From: Clostridia bacterium
Lineage (GTDB): Bacteria > Bacillota > Clostridia > Oscillospirales > Acutalibacteraceae
NCBI GenBank assembly: GCA_017522205.1
Contig: JAFWZS010000036.1
Span: forward strand, 1-56,690
Length of the DNA stretch: 56,690 nucleotides
Direction of reading: 5' to 3'
In this document: positions 45,643-54,576 of the stretch, one piece after another
Layout of the letters: each line of letters starts with the position of its first letter
How positions within the stretch are numbered: the first letter of the stretch is position 1
Program-made: the position numbers and the translations under genes
Notes under the pieces: model-generated
The model's input: only the letters and a program-made list of their open reading frames with translations
The model's database searches: none
Told to the model about the DNA's origin: nothing

Positions 45643-46656
45643 ATGGCATATAAAGCGGCGCATAACAAATACCGTGAACTCTGGAAAAGAGATAACGGGC
45701 CTATGATAGGAAAATGGGATATAGACTACAGCTATTATTCACCTGTTGACTACGGTGCAGATAAAAAGAAAAAATATCCTCTTTGTATAGTTCTTGTGGG
45801 TGCTCTGGAGGGAGCGTTTGAAGGACTTGAAATTCAGGCTAACGAAATGCCGGTATGGTGTGATGAAAAATATCAGTCACGCTTTACTAACGGCGGCTCA
45901 TACCTTATGATTCCCCGTGCACCTGAAGAAGACGGAATTTATTGGGATCAGAGCTGTCTTGTGGATAGCCTTAAGGCGGCAATTGTTGATTTTTGCGACA
46001 AGCACGAAAACGTTGACAGAAGCAGAATCTATCTTCTCGGCTGGTGCTTAGGCTCACTGGGTGCAATGAATCTTGCCTCAGCTTATCCCGAGCTTTTTGC
46101 GGCAACGGTGCTTATGGCTCCCGATAGAGCAATTACCAAAAGTGAAGCTGAAAGACTGAGAGAAATGCCCGTATGGCTTATGGCTGCAAAGACCGACACT
46201 CATTCCTTTTATCATTTCAATGCACTTCCTACATGGAAACTGCTTTGCTCAACCACTAACAATAAGCTGAATCTGAGACTTACAACATATCTCCGTGCGG
46301 TTGACGTTTACCTTGTACATAATGTTGTTTCAATGTGCAACCACAATTTGTGGGACAATGTTTCTGAAGACCTTCATTTTGAAGGTGTACCATATGACAG
46401 AGACAAGATTATCTCAGGCTCATATAAGGGAATGAAAACAGTTGACGGTACAGGAGCTGTTTTATATGACCCGTACATAATCAGCTGGATGTGCAAATTT
46501 ACAAACGACGGCAGATCAGCACTCAGAACTCCCGAGCTTAACAAGACCGCCTCAGAAAAAGCATACATCCGTTTCAACGAAGGTTTTATGCACAAGGCAC
46601 ATCAAAAGACCTTTGAGGTTTTAGGTGTTATCTACAGAAAGCTTGGTTGGCTTTAA
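45643..46656 (+). CDS. Alpha/beta hydrolase with Cys nucleophile elbow
   Basis: A 337-residue cytoplasmic protein related to the secreted hydrolase at 1524-2549: both share CDE-x-YQSR (about 73-79 here), the strand before the elbow and the late His. The elbow reads GWCLGS with Cys135 in place of Ser, as in dienelactone hydrolases; Asp185 and His234 could complete the triad. The oxyanion segment VGALEG lacks the usual HG. Activity on esters or lactones is inferred. ATG 45643 is preferred over GTG 45628, because the GGGGGA ribosome site lies between them. Confidence 0.78.
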   Translation: MAYKAAHNKYRELWKRDNGPMIGKWDIDYSYYSPVDYGADKKKKYPLCIVLVGALEGAFEGLEIQANEMPVWCDEKYQSRFTNGGSYLMIPRAPEEDGIYWDQSCLVDSLKAAIVDFCDKHENVDRSRIYLLGWCLGSLGAMNLASAYPELFAATVLMAPDRAITKSEAERLREMPVWLMAAKTDTHSFYHFNALPTWKLLCSTTNNKLNLRLTTYLRAVDVYLVHNVVSMCNHNLWDNVSEDLHFEGVPYDRDKIISGSYKGMKTVDGTGAVLYDPYIISWMCKFTNDGRSALRTPELNKTASEKAYIRFNEGFMHKAHQKTFEVLGVIYRKLGWL

Positions 46657-46668
46657 ATGATATTATTG

Positions 46669-46707
46669 ATGCACAGTTGCGTTTTACGTATCTGTGCATA
46701 GTTTTTT
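46669..46707 (+). terminator. Terminator of the Cys-type hydrolase gene
   Basis: ATGCACAG (46669-46676) pairs with CTGTGCAT (46692-46699), followed by AGTTTTTT. Confidence 0.82.
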
Positions 46708-46719
46708 GTCGTTGTCAAA

Positions 46720-46782
46720 TCGGTATTGTTGCTCTTGTGCGTTTATCGACAGTCTGAGGGCAGTGCATTTTTTGCACTGCCC
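46720..46782. repeat. Dispersed intergenic repeat, copy C, with hairpin
   Basis: The first 38 bases match copy B at 37546-37583 and part of copy A at 101-124. They are followed by a 10-bp hairpin, GGGCAGTGCA (46758-46767) with TGCACTGCCC (46773-46782). Copy A is also followed by hairpins, of different sequence. Confidence 0.65.
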
Positions 46783-46798
46783 ATATTTTGTGGAAAAT

Positions 46799-47320
46799 TT
46801 AATCTTTTTCCTTTTTTCTGTACCGTATCATAGCAATAATTATAGACACAATTGCAATCACTGAACCGAGTGATGCACCGTAGGCCTGAGAAATGAAGTT
46901 GTATATGAGCCAGAAGGGTGCGCTGCAAAGACCGAATTTACGGATAGTCTGTTCGTTGTTGCACCATAGTCCGCCCGTTTGAAAAAGAGCGCCTGCAATA
47001 GGAAGAAGCTCAAGCCATTCACGTTGAACAAAAGCTGAAATAAGACCGACTGCAGTAATTGCAATCATATTCGAAAAAGCTAACCAATTGGCATGCTTTC
47101 TGAATGGCGGGTCGTTTTTCTTGGCAGCAAAAAATGAAGAAACCGTGGACATAAAATCCATAACCGCACCTGAATATGCGCCGAGAAGAATATACTGCAG
47201 AACATAAAGGACGTTAGAAATGCAGGTGGTCCAGACTATATGACTGCGTTTTTTTAACTGATAGCTGAGAAGATAAAGACCCACAGCGGCAAGTCCGATA
47301 ATCTGCGAAGCAATAAGCAT
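46799..47320 (-). CDS. YgjV family inner membrane protein
   Basis: A 173-residue protein with about six helices like E. coli YgjV, whose function is unknown. IGLAAVGLYLLSYQLKKR (about 8-25) and the loop NNEQTIRKFGLCSAPFWLIYN (about 121-141, split here) are the family landmarks. It stands alone with its own promoter. CTTTCTTTT-type sequence upstream gives AAAGGAGTG as ribosome site. Confidence 0.8.
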   Translation of the reverse strand: MLIASQIIGLAAVGLYLLSYQLKKRSHIVWTTCISNVLYVLQYILLGAYSGAVMDFMSTVSSFFAAKKNDPPFRKHANWLAFSNMIAITAVGLISAFVQREWLELLPIAGALFQTGGLWCNNEQTIRKFGLCSAPFWLIYNFISQAYGASLGSVIAIVSIIIAMIRYRKKEKD

Positions 47321-47356
47321 TTCAGAACACTCCTTTCTTTTATTCCTGACTGCTAT

Positions 47357-47385
47357 ATTTTACATTACTAAATCACTTTTGTAAA
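47357..47385 (-). promoter_or_regulatory. Promoter of the YgjV-like gene
   Basis: Minus-strand TTTACA (47380-47385) and TAAAAT (47357-47362) with a 17-bp spacer. Confidence 0.6.
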
Positions 47386-47402
47386 GCGAATGCAGTGTTT
47401 TG

Positions 47403-47432
47403 TTGAAAGTTACACCGGAGTTGTGATATAAT
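47403..47432 (+). promoter_or_regulatory. Promoter of the sulfatase gene
   Basis: TTGAAA (47403-47408) and TG-extended TATAAT (47427-47432) with an 18-bp spacer. Confidence 0.72.
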
Positions 47433-47476
47433 GTTCTAAAATAAAATTAACTACTTAGCAAAACAGGTGATGCTTT

Positions 47477-48883
47477 ATGAGTAAAAAACCTAACGTATTA
47501 TTCATCGTTACCGATGATCAGCGTTTTGACACAATCCACGCTCTGGGAAACAATGAAATCATTACGCCAAATCTTGACAAACTTGTTTCAAGAGGTACAT
47601 CTTTTGTTCGTGCGCACATTGCAGGCGGTACCTGCGGTGCAGTGTGTATGCCAAGCCGCGCAATGATTCTTTCAGGACGAAATCCCTTTCATCTGGAGGA
47701 GCTCGGCGGAAACATTCCGAATGAGCACAAAACAGTTGCTGAAACCTTTAAGAATAACGGCTACGAAACAATAGGTCTCGGTAAATGGCACAACGGCTGT
47801 CCCTCTTATGCACGTAGCTTTACTCAGGGTGCAAAGATTTTCTTCGGCGGAATGTGGGACCATTGGAATGTGCCTACCTGCCGTTTTGACCCTACGGGTA
47901 AGTATGACAATGTGATCAACTTTGTTATAGATTTCTATAACGATAACCACCCTCAGCAGCAACATTGCGACGAATTTGACCCGGGCAAGCACTCAAGCAC
48001 GTTGCTTACTGATTCAGCAATTGAACTGCTTAGAAAGAATGCAAATAAAGATAAGCCTTTCTTTATGTACCTGGCTTATCTTGCACCTCACGACCCACGG
48101 ACAATGCCCGATGAATTCCGTAAGATGTATGACGAAGAAAAAATCACCTTGCCGCCGAATTTTCAGGAAATTATCGACACTAACTATCCACTTATGGTGC
48201 ACCGTGACGAAAGCCTTGCGGCATATCCCAGAGACGAAAAAGAAATCAGACGCCACATTGCAGAGTATTTTGCAATGATAACCCATCTTGATTATGAAAT
48301 CGGAAGACTTCTTGATGCTCTTAAGGAATCGGGTGAAGAAGATAATACCATCATTGTCTTTACGGGTGATAACGGTCTTGCAATCGGTCAGCACGGATGG
48401 CTCGGCAAAGAGGATATTTATGAGCATGGTGTCCGCATCCCTCTTATTATGGCAGGCCCGGGAATTGCAAAAAATCAGCAAAATGACGCCTATGTTTACC
48501 TTTACGATATTTTCCCCACACTTTGCGAAAAGGTGGGAATCGACGTGCCATCTTCTGTTGACGGCAAGAGCTTTGCTCATCTTCTCGACGGTGAACACGG
48601 AGATGAATTCCGTAATGAGCTTTACCTTATTTTTGATAAGTTTGTCCGTGGAGTGAAGGATGAAAACTATAAGCTTATTGAATACCGTAACGGTGACGGA
48701 GAAGAGGATAAATGGACTTTCCTCTATGACATCAAAAATGACCCTTGGGAAACAAAAAACCTTGCAGATAATGAGATTTATAAAGACAAGGTAAGTGAAA
48801 TGAGAGAGAGAATGCTCAGACACCGCGATGAATGGGAAGAGCAGTCTCACCCCTGGGGCGTGGATTTCTGGAAGAGATTCTGA
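47477..48883 (+). CDS. Type I sulfatase, cytoplasmic
   Basis: A 468-residue arylsulfatase-superfamily enzyme. Metal ligands are in VTDDQRFD (Asp13-Asp14), and the signature is C-M-P-S-R with Cys57, which must be converted to formylglycine. TGDNGLAIGQHGWLGKEDIYEHG (about 296-318, key residues Asp297, Asn298, His306, Lys310) completes the site. No signal peptide is present, so it acts inside the cell on small sulfated sugars or aryl sulfates. No anaerobic maturase (anSME) gene lies in this window. It has its own promoter and a strong terminator. Confidence 0.92.
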   Translation: MSKKPNVLFIVTDDQRFDTIHALGNNEIITPNLDKLVSRGTSFVRAHIAGGTCGAVCMPSRAMILSGRNPFHLEELGGNIPNEHKTVAETFKNNGYETIGLGKWHNGCPSYARSFTQGAKIFFGGMWDHWNVPTCRFDPTGKYDNVINFVIDFYNDNHPQQQHCDEFDPGKHSSTLLTDSAIELLRKNANKDKPFFMYLAYLAPHDPRTMPDEFRKMYDEEKITLPPNFQEIIDTNYPLMVHRDESLAAYPRDEKEIRRHIAEYFAMITHLDYEIGRLLDALKESGEEDNTIIVFTGDNGLAIGQHGWLGKEDIYEHGVRIPLIMAGPGIAKNQQNDAYVYLYDIFPTLCEKVGIDVPSSVDGKSFAHLLDGEHGDEFRNELYLIFDKFVRGVKDENYKLIEYRNGDGEEDKWTFLYDIKNDPWETKNLADNEIYKDKVSEMRERMLRHRDEWEEQSHPWGVDFWKRF

Positions 48884-48894
48884 TAAAAACAATT

Positions 48895-48946
48895 AAGGGA
48901 GCAAGCACGAGTTTAAGTGTTGTGTTGCTCCCTGATTTTTTTTTTG
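48895..48946 (+). terminator. Terminator of the sulfatase gene
   Basis: AGGGAGCAAGCAC (48896-48908) pairs with GTGTTGCTCCCT (48922-48933) with a single bulge, followed by eleven consecutive T. Confidence 0.92.
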
Positions 48947-49220
48947 TAATGAAAAAAGGCTACATTAAGATACCGTACACTTTTTTATTACTATAACGGT
49001 GAAAACTACCGGTATGCCTTGAAAAAAGTATTCAGCCACACCGAAAGTAAACCAAGAAAGAACTTCTGAAACCTTTAAGTGCAAAATGTATGCAGGTATG
49101 ACCGCTATAGAGATGTCGAAGTCCGCCTTTTTTGTGAAAGTGGCGGCAAATGCTATTATAATGAGCTCCGGAACATAAGGGGGAGTTTAAGTGATTAATC
49201 TGTGAAGTGATTAAAATATT
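48947..49220. other. Gene-free stretch between sulfatase and AraC genes
   Basis: No supported gene. A broken inverted repeat, AAGGC plus ATACCG (48957-48975) with CGGTAT plus GCCTT (49010-49020), is the only structure seen. The rest shows no reading frame above background. Confidence 0.4.
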
Positions 49221-50444
49221 CTATTGCAAGTTGATTGCTTCGGCACGGAAGGCTGAGGGTGTCATTCCTGTTTTTTGCTTGAAAAGCTTTGAAAAATAAT
49301 GGACGTCCATAATTCCGCAGTGCAGAGAAACAGTCTGAATCTGAAGAGAGGTAGTTCTCAAAAGGTGCTTTGCGTAGGAAATGCGTTTTTCATTTATATA
49401 TTCGGTAAGAGTTTTTCCCGTTTCTTTTTTGAATACGGTTGAAAGGTAAACGCTGCTGACATTAAGCTCAGAGGCAAGAGCGCTTAGGCTGAGCTCTGCA
49501 GAAAGGTCGGAATCAATTGCAGTTACCACTGATTTTACAAGAGGGGAATATGATGAAGCTTTTTCTCTCACCAGTCTGCAGTAGGCTTTGAACATTTCTG
49601 TCATCAGTTCATTTCCTTGCTCCACGGATGTGAAAAGCTCAATTTTTAATGCAAATTCAGATGAAATCTTGTCCAGTTGTACGGGGTGAACTCCGCCACG
49701 CTCAGCTGCCTTTCTAAGAAGGGTATTCATAATAATGCCGTAGTTTTTAGCATTTCTTACGGGGTCAGCAACACGCCTTTCAAAGAAGGATTCATTAAAA
49801 ACTGCAAAAAGCTTATTAAGTTTGCTTTCAGAACCCATAGCTACAGCATCTAAAATTTCGTTTTCAAAGGCGTAACGGCGCTCCATTGCTTTTGTTTCTG
49901 AAAAAATCTTATCAAGCTCACGGCCTGAGCTTTCGGTGATAGAAGTGTTGGCAAAGGAAGCATCACTTACAATGTCAGAAACAGCGTATTTTCTTCCCCA
50001 CATTCTTTCGCAAAAGGAATCCAGAAATACGTATATAGGGCTGTAGGTTGATAAAATCGGCAGAACAGAGCAAAACTCATTTATGTTTTTCTGATATTTA
50101 GGTTCAATTTTATTTTTCTGACAAAGCTCAAGTATATGGGTTTCGGTCAATCTTTCCTGCAGAAACGGCCCGATTACTACAACTTTTCTTCCTGTGCTGT
50201 GAGGGATAAGAAAGGCGTTGTATAAAAGAGAAAAAGGGTCCTTGAACTTATAAAGGGTGTTAGGCTTCATACCGCCGAACATATTATCAAGAGTGGTGTT
50301 CGATGAAAAAATCTTTTCAAAAAAAGAAATATCTCTCTCGTCTACCACATCAAAGATAGTGTCGTACGGAGATACTACCGTAACATTCAGACCGCATTTT
50401 TCTAAGGATTCTTTCAAAAAAGAAAATTCATTTTCCTGAAACAT
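49221..50444 (-). CDS. AraC family transcriptional regulator
   Basis: A 407-residue regulator. The N-terminal 290 residues hold a sensor region without a recognised fold (possibly PocR-like, given its Cys and aromatic content). The C-terminal AraC domain (about 300-402) has two helix-turn-helix motifs: LSALASELNVSSVYLSTVF and the end GIMDVHYFSKLFKQKTGMTPSAFR. ATG 50444 follows GAGGTG; a start at 50468 lacks a site. It faces away from the sugar symporter and GH2 genes and most likely controls them, activating on a sugar signal. A palindrome inside its own promoter suggests self-control. Confidence 0.9.
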   Translation of the reverse strand: MFQENEFSFLKESLEKCGLNVTVVSPYDTIFDVVDERDISFFEKIFSSNTTLDNMFGGMKPNTLYKFKDPFSLLYNAFLIPHSTGRKVVVIGPFLQERLTETHILELCQKNKIEPKYQKNINEFCSVLPILSTYSPIYVFLDSFCERMWGRKYAVSDIVSDASFANTSITESSGRELDKIFSETKAMERRYAFENEILDAVAMGSESKLNKLFAVFNESFFERRVADPVRNAKNYGIIMNTLLRKAAERGGVHPVQLDKISSEFALKIELFTSVEQGNELMTEMFKAYCRLVREKASSYSPLVKSVVTAIDSDLSAELSLSALASELNVSSVYLSTVFKKETGKTLTEYINEKRISYAKHLLRTTSLQIQTVSLHCGIMDVHYFSKLFKQKTGMTPSAFRAEAINLQ

Positions 50445-50479
50445 TGTACACCTCAACAAAACCATCATTTACTTTACAC

Positions 50480-50508
50480 ATTTTACCATAATTTTTGTAC
50501 AAAAACAA
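50480..50508 (-). promoter_or_regulatory. Promoter of the AraC-type regulator gene
   Basis: Minus-strand TTGTTT (50503-50508) and TAAAAT (50480-50485) with a 17-bp spacer that contains most of the palindrome at 50492-50505. Confidence 0.55.
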
Positions 50509-50549
50509 CCACTGTTTTTGGTGTTATATTAAAAAATTACAAAAACAGT
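50492..50549. promoter_or_regulatory. Candidate operator: palindrome plus inverted repeat
   Basis: A perfect 14-bp palindrome TTTTTGTACAAAAA (50492-50505) is followed by ACTGTTTTTG (50511-50520) and its inverse CAAAAACAGT (50540-50549). All share a TTTTTG core and lie between the divergent regulator and symporter genes, the expected place for AraC-type binding. Confidence 0.55.
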
Positions 50550-50668
50550 TTAAAATATTACTCACGAAAGAAAGGGAGAATATTTTATACTTATATTGTA
50601 GGTATTTGCGGGTATTTTTATGAAAAAACACCTTATACTAAAATTTATATAAGAAAAGAGGAAACATT

Positions 50669-52123
50669 ATGGCAAAAAAGGTTAAAGAAAAGGCGCTCGA
50701 TGCCAACGGCTTTCGTAAATTCGGAATACGAGACAGCGTAGCCTATGCTGCAGGTGACCTTGGCTGTAACATGAGCTTTGCGCTCAAAGGCACAATGGCA
50801 CTTTTCTGGACTCAGGTTATGGGTATGGGTCTGTGGTACTCACTTCTTCTCATTATCGTTCAGGTGTGGGACGCAATCAACGATCCACTTATCGGCACAA
50901 TCGTAGACTCAGACAAGCGTAAATATAAGAGAAACAAGTTCCTTCAGTACATCTGGGTAGGCTCAATTGGTCTTATTGTAGGCGGTGCTTGCTGCTTCCT
51001 TCCTTTTCCCTCAGCACCCACATGGGCTAAGTTCATAATCTTTATTGCAGGCTATGTTATCTGGGACGCTTTCTACACAATTGCAAATGTTCCCTATGGC
51101 TCACTTCTTTCGCTTATTTCCGACGACCCTGCAGACAGAGCTTCTCTTTCGGCGTGGCGTTCAATCGGCTCAATGGTAGGTAATATGCTTCCCATGGTTA
51201 TCCTTCCCTTTATCATTTACAACGAAGACAAATCTCTCAACGGTCCCAGAGTTTTCCTTGCGGCTCTCATTATGGGTGTGCTTGGCTTCATCTGCTTCCA
51301 GTTTATGATAAAAAACACAGAAATCCGTGTTGACACAGAAATCACTCTCAAGGAAGACCAGCCCAAGTTCAACGTTTTCAAGGCTCTTGGCAACTTTGTA
51401 AAAAACCGTCCCGCTGTTGGTGCTACAATCGCCGCTATGGGTATGTTCATCGGTATGCAGGGTGCAGCAACTGCTGTTTCTGTTGTTTTCCAGATTTATT
51501 TTAAGAATCCTAAGATTTCAGGTATCGTTCAGCTTTTTGCAATGATTCCTATTGTATTCTTCACTCCTCTTGCACGTAAGATGGTTACAAAATACGGCAA
51601 GAAAGAGCTTTCAGTTGTTGGTGCAATATGCTCAATCGTAGGCGGTCTTGGACTCTTCATTATCACACCCGACAACACAAACATGGACCTTATTATCTAC
51701 ATCCTTTGTCAGCTTATTTACAGCCTTGGTCTCGGTATTTACTCAACAGTTTCATGGGCTATGATGGGTGACGCAATTGACTACAACGAATGGAAAACCG
51801 GTAACCGTGAAGAAGGTATTGTATATTCACTTCACTCATTCTTCCGTAAGCTCGCTCAGGGGGTTGGCCCCGCTGTGGCTCTTGTTATTATGAACAGCCT
51901 TGGCTATGTAAACAACACAGTTGACGAATTCGGCAACGCAAGCATAGACGTTACTCTCCTTTCATGGGACGTTGCAGTTAAGCTTCGTGTGCTTGTTGCT
52001 GTTCTCTTCTTCGTTGCTGCTGTTCTTCAGTTTGTTGGTCTTGGTCTTGTGTATAACCTCGACAAGAAGACTCTTGCAAAAATGAACTCAGAACTTCAGG
52101 AACGCCGTGCTGCAAACAAATAA
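50669..52123 (+). CDS. GPH family sugar:cation symporter (MelB-like)
   Basis: A 484-residue transporter with 12 helices of the glycoside-pentoside-hexuronide family. VWDAINDPLIGTIVD (about 66-80) carries the cation-site Asp residues, and the loop DSDKRKYKRNKF after it is typical; DAIDYNEWKTGNREEG (about 369-384) is the second landmark. It imports an unidentified glycoside with Na+ or H+. Placed between the AraC regulator and a GH2 hydrolase, it is the uptake part of one sugar unit. AAGAGGAAA precedes ATG 50669. Confidence 0.93.
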   Translation: MAKKVKEKALDANGFRKFGIRDSVAYAAGDLGCNMSFALKGTMALFWTQVMGMGLWYSLLLIIVQVWDAINDPLIGTIVDSDKRKYKRNKFLQYIWVGSIGLIVGGACCFLPFPSAPTWAKFIIFIAGYVIWDAFYTIANVPYGSLLSLISDDPADRASLSAWRSIGSMVGNMLPMVILPFIIYNEDKSLNGPRVFLAALIMGVLGFICFQFMIKNTEIRVDTEITLKEDQPKFNVFKALGNFVKNRPAVGATIAAMGMFIGMQGAATAVSVVFQIYFKNPKISGIVQLFAMIPIVFFTPLARKMVTKYGKKELSVVGAICSIVGGLGLFIITPDNTNMDLIIYILCQLIYSLGLGIYSTVSWAMMGDAIDYNEWKTGNREEGIVYSLHSFFRKLAQGVGPAVALVIMNSLGYVNNTVDEFGNASIDVTLLSWDVAVKLRVLVAVLFFVAAVLQFVGLGLVYNLDKKTLAKMNSELQERRAANK

Positions 52124-52134
52124 TCAGTAAATCT

Positions 52135-52168
52135 CAGCCGGCAGCAAACTATGCCGGCTGTTTATTTT
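52135..52168 (+). terminator. Hairpin between the GPH symporter and GH2 genes
   Basis: CAGCCGGCA (52135-52143) pairs with TGCCGGCTG (52152-52160), followed by TTTATTTT. It may give partial termination, lowering GH2 relative to the symporter. Confidence 0.8.
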
Positions 52169-52182
52169 AAAAGGAGTAACTT

Positions 52183-54438
52183 ATGAGACAGATTTTAAAC
52201 TTTAACAGAAAATGGGCTTTCACAAAGCAGGCAAATGAAATTCCTGCAGTGATGCCGACAGATTGGAATTTCGTTAATCTTCCCCATTCCTGGAATGCAA
52301 TTGACGGACAGGACGGAGACAACGATTACTTCCGAGGAACAGCTTACTATGCAAAAGCATTTGCTAAAATGGATCTCCCCACGGCAGAGCAGTACTATCT
52401 TGAAATCAAGGGTGCAAACTCCTCAGCAGATGTTTATCTCAACGGCAAAAAGCTTGCTCACCACGACGGCGGATACTCCACCTGGAGAGTTAACCTTACA
52501 GATGCTCTTGAAAGTATGAACCTGCTTGTTATTTCTGTGGATAACTCAGCCAACGAAACAGTATATCCCCAGATGGCAGACTTCACCTTCTACGGCGGTC
52601 TTTACAGAGATGTAAATCTTATTTGTGTAAATGAAAGCCACTTTGACCTTGATTACTACGGTGCTCCCGGTATTGCAGTTACCCCCACAGTTGAGGGTGA
52701 AAATGCAAAGGTGCATGTTGAAACTTATCTTACAAATGCAAAAGACGGTCAGACCATCCGCTACACAATTTATGATGCAGACGAAAAAGCTATTGATACC
52801 GTTGAAACAAAGAACACCTCTGCTGATTTTGTAATCAATGGCGTTCATCTATGGAACGGCAGAATTGATCCTTATCTTTACTGCTGCGAGGCTGAGCTTA
52901 TTGAAGACGGTAACGTAATTGATAATGTTTGCACACGTTTCGGTTGCCGCAGCTTTGAAATTGACCCTGAAAACGGCTTTATCCTTAACGGCAAGGAATA
53001 CCCGCTTCGTGGCGTTTCACGTCATCAGGACAGATGGGGCTTCGGTAACGCTCTTCTTCCCGAGCATCACGAGGAGGATATGGACCTTATCTGCGAGGTA
53101 GGTGCAACAACAATCAGACTTGCACACTATCAGCACGATCAGTACTTCTATGACCTTTGCGATGAAAAGGGTCTTGTTATCTGGGCTGAAATTCCCTATA
53201 TTTCAAAGCATATGCCTACAGGCAGAGAAAACACGATCTCACAGATGAAGGAGCTTATTTATCAGAATTATAACCATCCTTCAATCGTTGTATGGGGACT
53301 ATCAAATGAAATCAGCATCGGTGGCTCTGATGATGATCTTCTCGAAAACCACAGAATTCTCAACGATCTTTGCCACGAGCTTGACAAAACACGTCTTACA
53401 ACCATTGCAGCAGTTTCTATGTGTAAAATGGACGACCCCTATCTTCAGATTCCTGACGTAGTTTCATATAACCACTACTTCGGCTGGTATGGCGGAGAAA
53501 CCTCAATGAACGGCCCCTGGTTTGACAAATTCCATGAAATGCATCCCTCAATTCCCATAGGCTGCTCCGAATATGGTTGTGAAGCTCTTGACTGGCACAC
53601 ATCTGACCCCAGGCAGGGAGACTATACTGAGGAATATCAGGCTTACTATCACGAAGAGCTTATCAAACAGCTTTTCACAAGAAAATATATGTGGGCAACA
53701 CACGTGTGGAATATGTTCGACTTCGGTGCTGACGCAAGAAATGAAGGCGGCGAAAACGGTCAGAACCACAAGGGTCTTGTAACCTTTGACCGTAAGTATA
53801 AGAAGGATTCCTTCTATGCTTATAAGGCATGGCTTTCAGACGAGCCCTTCGTTCACCTTTGCTCAAAGCGTTATATCGACAGAGCAGAGGACGAAACCGT
53901 AGTTACCGTTTACTCAAATCTCCCCGAGGTTGAGCTTTTTGCAAACGGCGTTTCCGTAGGCAAAAAGACTGCTGAAGACCACTTCTTTAAGTTCACGGTT
54001 AAAAATGAAGGCGAAACCGAGCTTGTTGCTGTAGCAGGCGAGTGTAAGGATAAGAGTGTAATCCGCAAGGTTGACACCTTCAACGAAGCTTACAGACTGG
54101 TTGAAAAGGGTGCAATTCTCAACTGGTTTGATATTGATGCTCCCGAGGGCCGTCTTTCACTTAATGATAAGATGAGCGATATCATCTCCACTCCCGAGGG
54201 ACAGAAGCTCTTTATGGGTATGTTCTCAAAAATGATGGGTGGCAACAAGGACGGCGAAGAGCCGAAAATGGAAGCTATGGGCTTTGAAATCAACGCCGAT
54301 ATGATGAGTATGATGGGAGGCTTCACTGCACTCAGACTCTTTACTCTTATGGGCGGTATGATGGACGTTAAATTCACAAAGGAAGAGCTTTTAGGACTGA
54401 ACGCAATGCTCAATCAGATTGAAGCTCCGAAGAAATAA
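52183..54438 (+). CDS. GH2 beta-glycosidase with Met-rich C-terminal domain
   Basis: A 751-residue cytoplasmic GH2 enzyme with sugar-binding (about 1-150), Ig-like (about 155-255) and TIM-barrel (about 258-560) domains, then an Ig-like domain. The acid/base is Glu376 (WGLSNEIS) and the nucleophile Glu463 (GCSEYGCE). Beta-galactosidase or beta-glucuronidase action are the main options. Residues about 640-751 form an extra helical, Met-rich domain (SKMMGG, ADMMSMMGG, GGMMD) beginning SLNDKMSDIISTPEGQ, which I have not seen as standard in GH2; helical tails of this kind occur on other gut glycosidases. AAAAGGAG precedes the start. It works with the symporter just upstream. Confidence 0.9.
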   Translation: MRQILNFNRKWAFTKQANEIPAVMPTDWNFVNLPHSWNAIDGQDGDNDYFRGTAYYAKAFAKMDLPTAEQYYLEIKGANSSADVYLNGKKLAHHDGGYSTWRVNLTDALESMNLLVISVDNSANETVYPQMADFTFYGGLYRDVNLICVNESHFDLDYYGAPGIAVTPTVEGENAKVHVETYLTNAKDGQTIRYTIYDADEKAIDTVETKNTSADFVINGVHLWNGRIDPYLYCCEAELIEDGNVIDNVCTRFGCRSFEIDPENGFILNGKEYPLRGVSRHQDRWGFGNALLPEHHEEDMDLICEVGATTIRLAHYQHDQYFYDLCDEKGLVIWAEIPYISKHMPTGRENTISQMKELIYQNYNHPSIVVWGLSNEISIGGSDDDLLENHRILNDLCHELDKTRLTTIAAVSMCKMDDPYLQIPDVVSYNHYFGWYGGETSMNGPWFDKFHEMHPSIPIGCSEYGCEALDWHTSDPRQGDYTEEYQAYYHEELIKQLFTRKYMWATHVWNMFDFGADARNEGGENGQNHKGLVTFDRKYKKDSFYAYKAWLSDEPFVHLCSKRYIDRAEDETVVTVYSNLPEVELFANGVSVGKKTAEDHFFKFTVKNEGETELVAVAGECKDKSVIRKVDTFNEAYRLVEKGAILNWFDIDAPEGRLSLNDKMSDIISTPEGQKLFMGMFSKMMGGNKDGEEPKMEAMGFEINADMMSMMGGFTALRLFTLMGGMMDVKFTKEELLGLNAMLNQIEAPKK

Positions 54439-54470
54439 AAAACAGAATCAGTATATTAAAACCAAACAGC

Positions 54471-54534
54471 AAAATGCCCCACCGAGAAAAATCGGTGGGG
54501 CAAATTCATTTATAGATGAATTACTTATTTGCAA
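54471..54534. repeat. Direct repeat, distal copy: duplicated ppdK 3' end and terminator
   Basis: Positions 54493-54534 match 56251-56292 at 41 of 42 bases, beginning CGGTGGGGCAAATTCATTT. The copy includes the last codons of ppdK (ANK and stop on the minus strand) and the terminator hairpin CCCCACCGA/TCGGTGGGG, here at 54477-54500. Only the hairpin loop differs. No ppdK frame continues beyond this copy, so it is a detached 3' end. Confidence 0.85.
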
Positions 54535-54576
54535 GCTCTACGTGAAGGTTAATTTACTTTTGGTTTTCTTATTAAA

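Noticed and set aside
48014-48892. 292-residue open frame opposite the sulfatase gene
   Set aside because: It is the antisense of a clear sulfatase, with no ribosome site and no recognisable domain.
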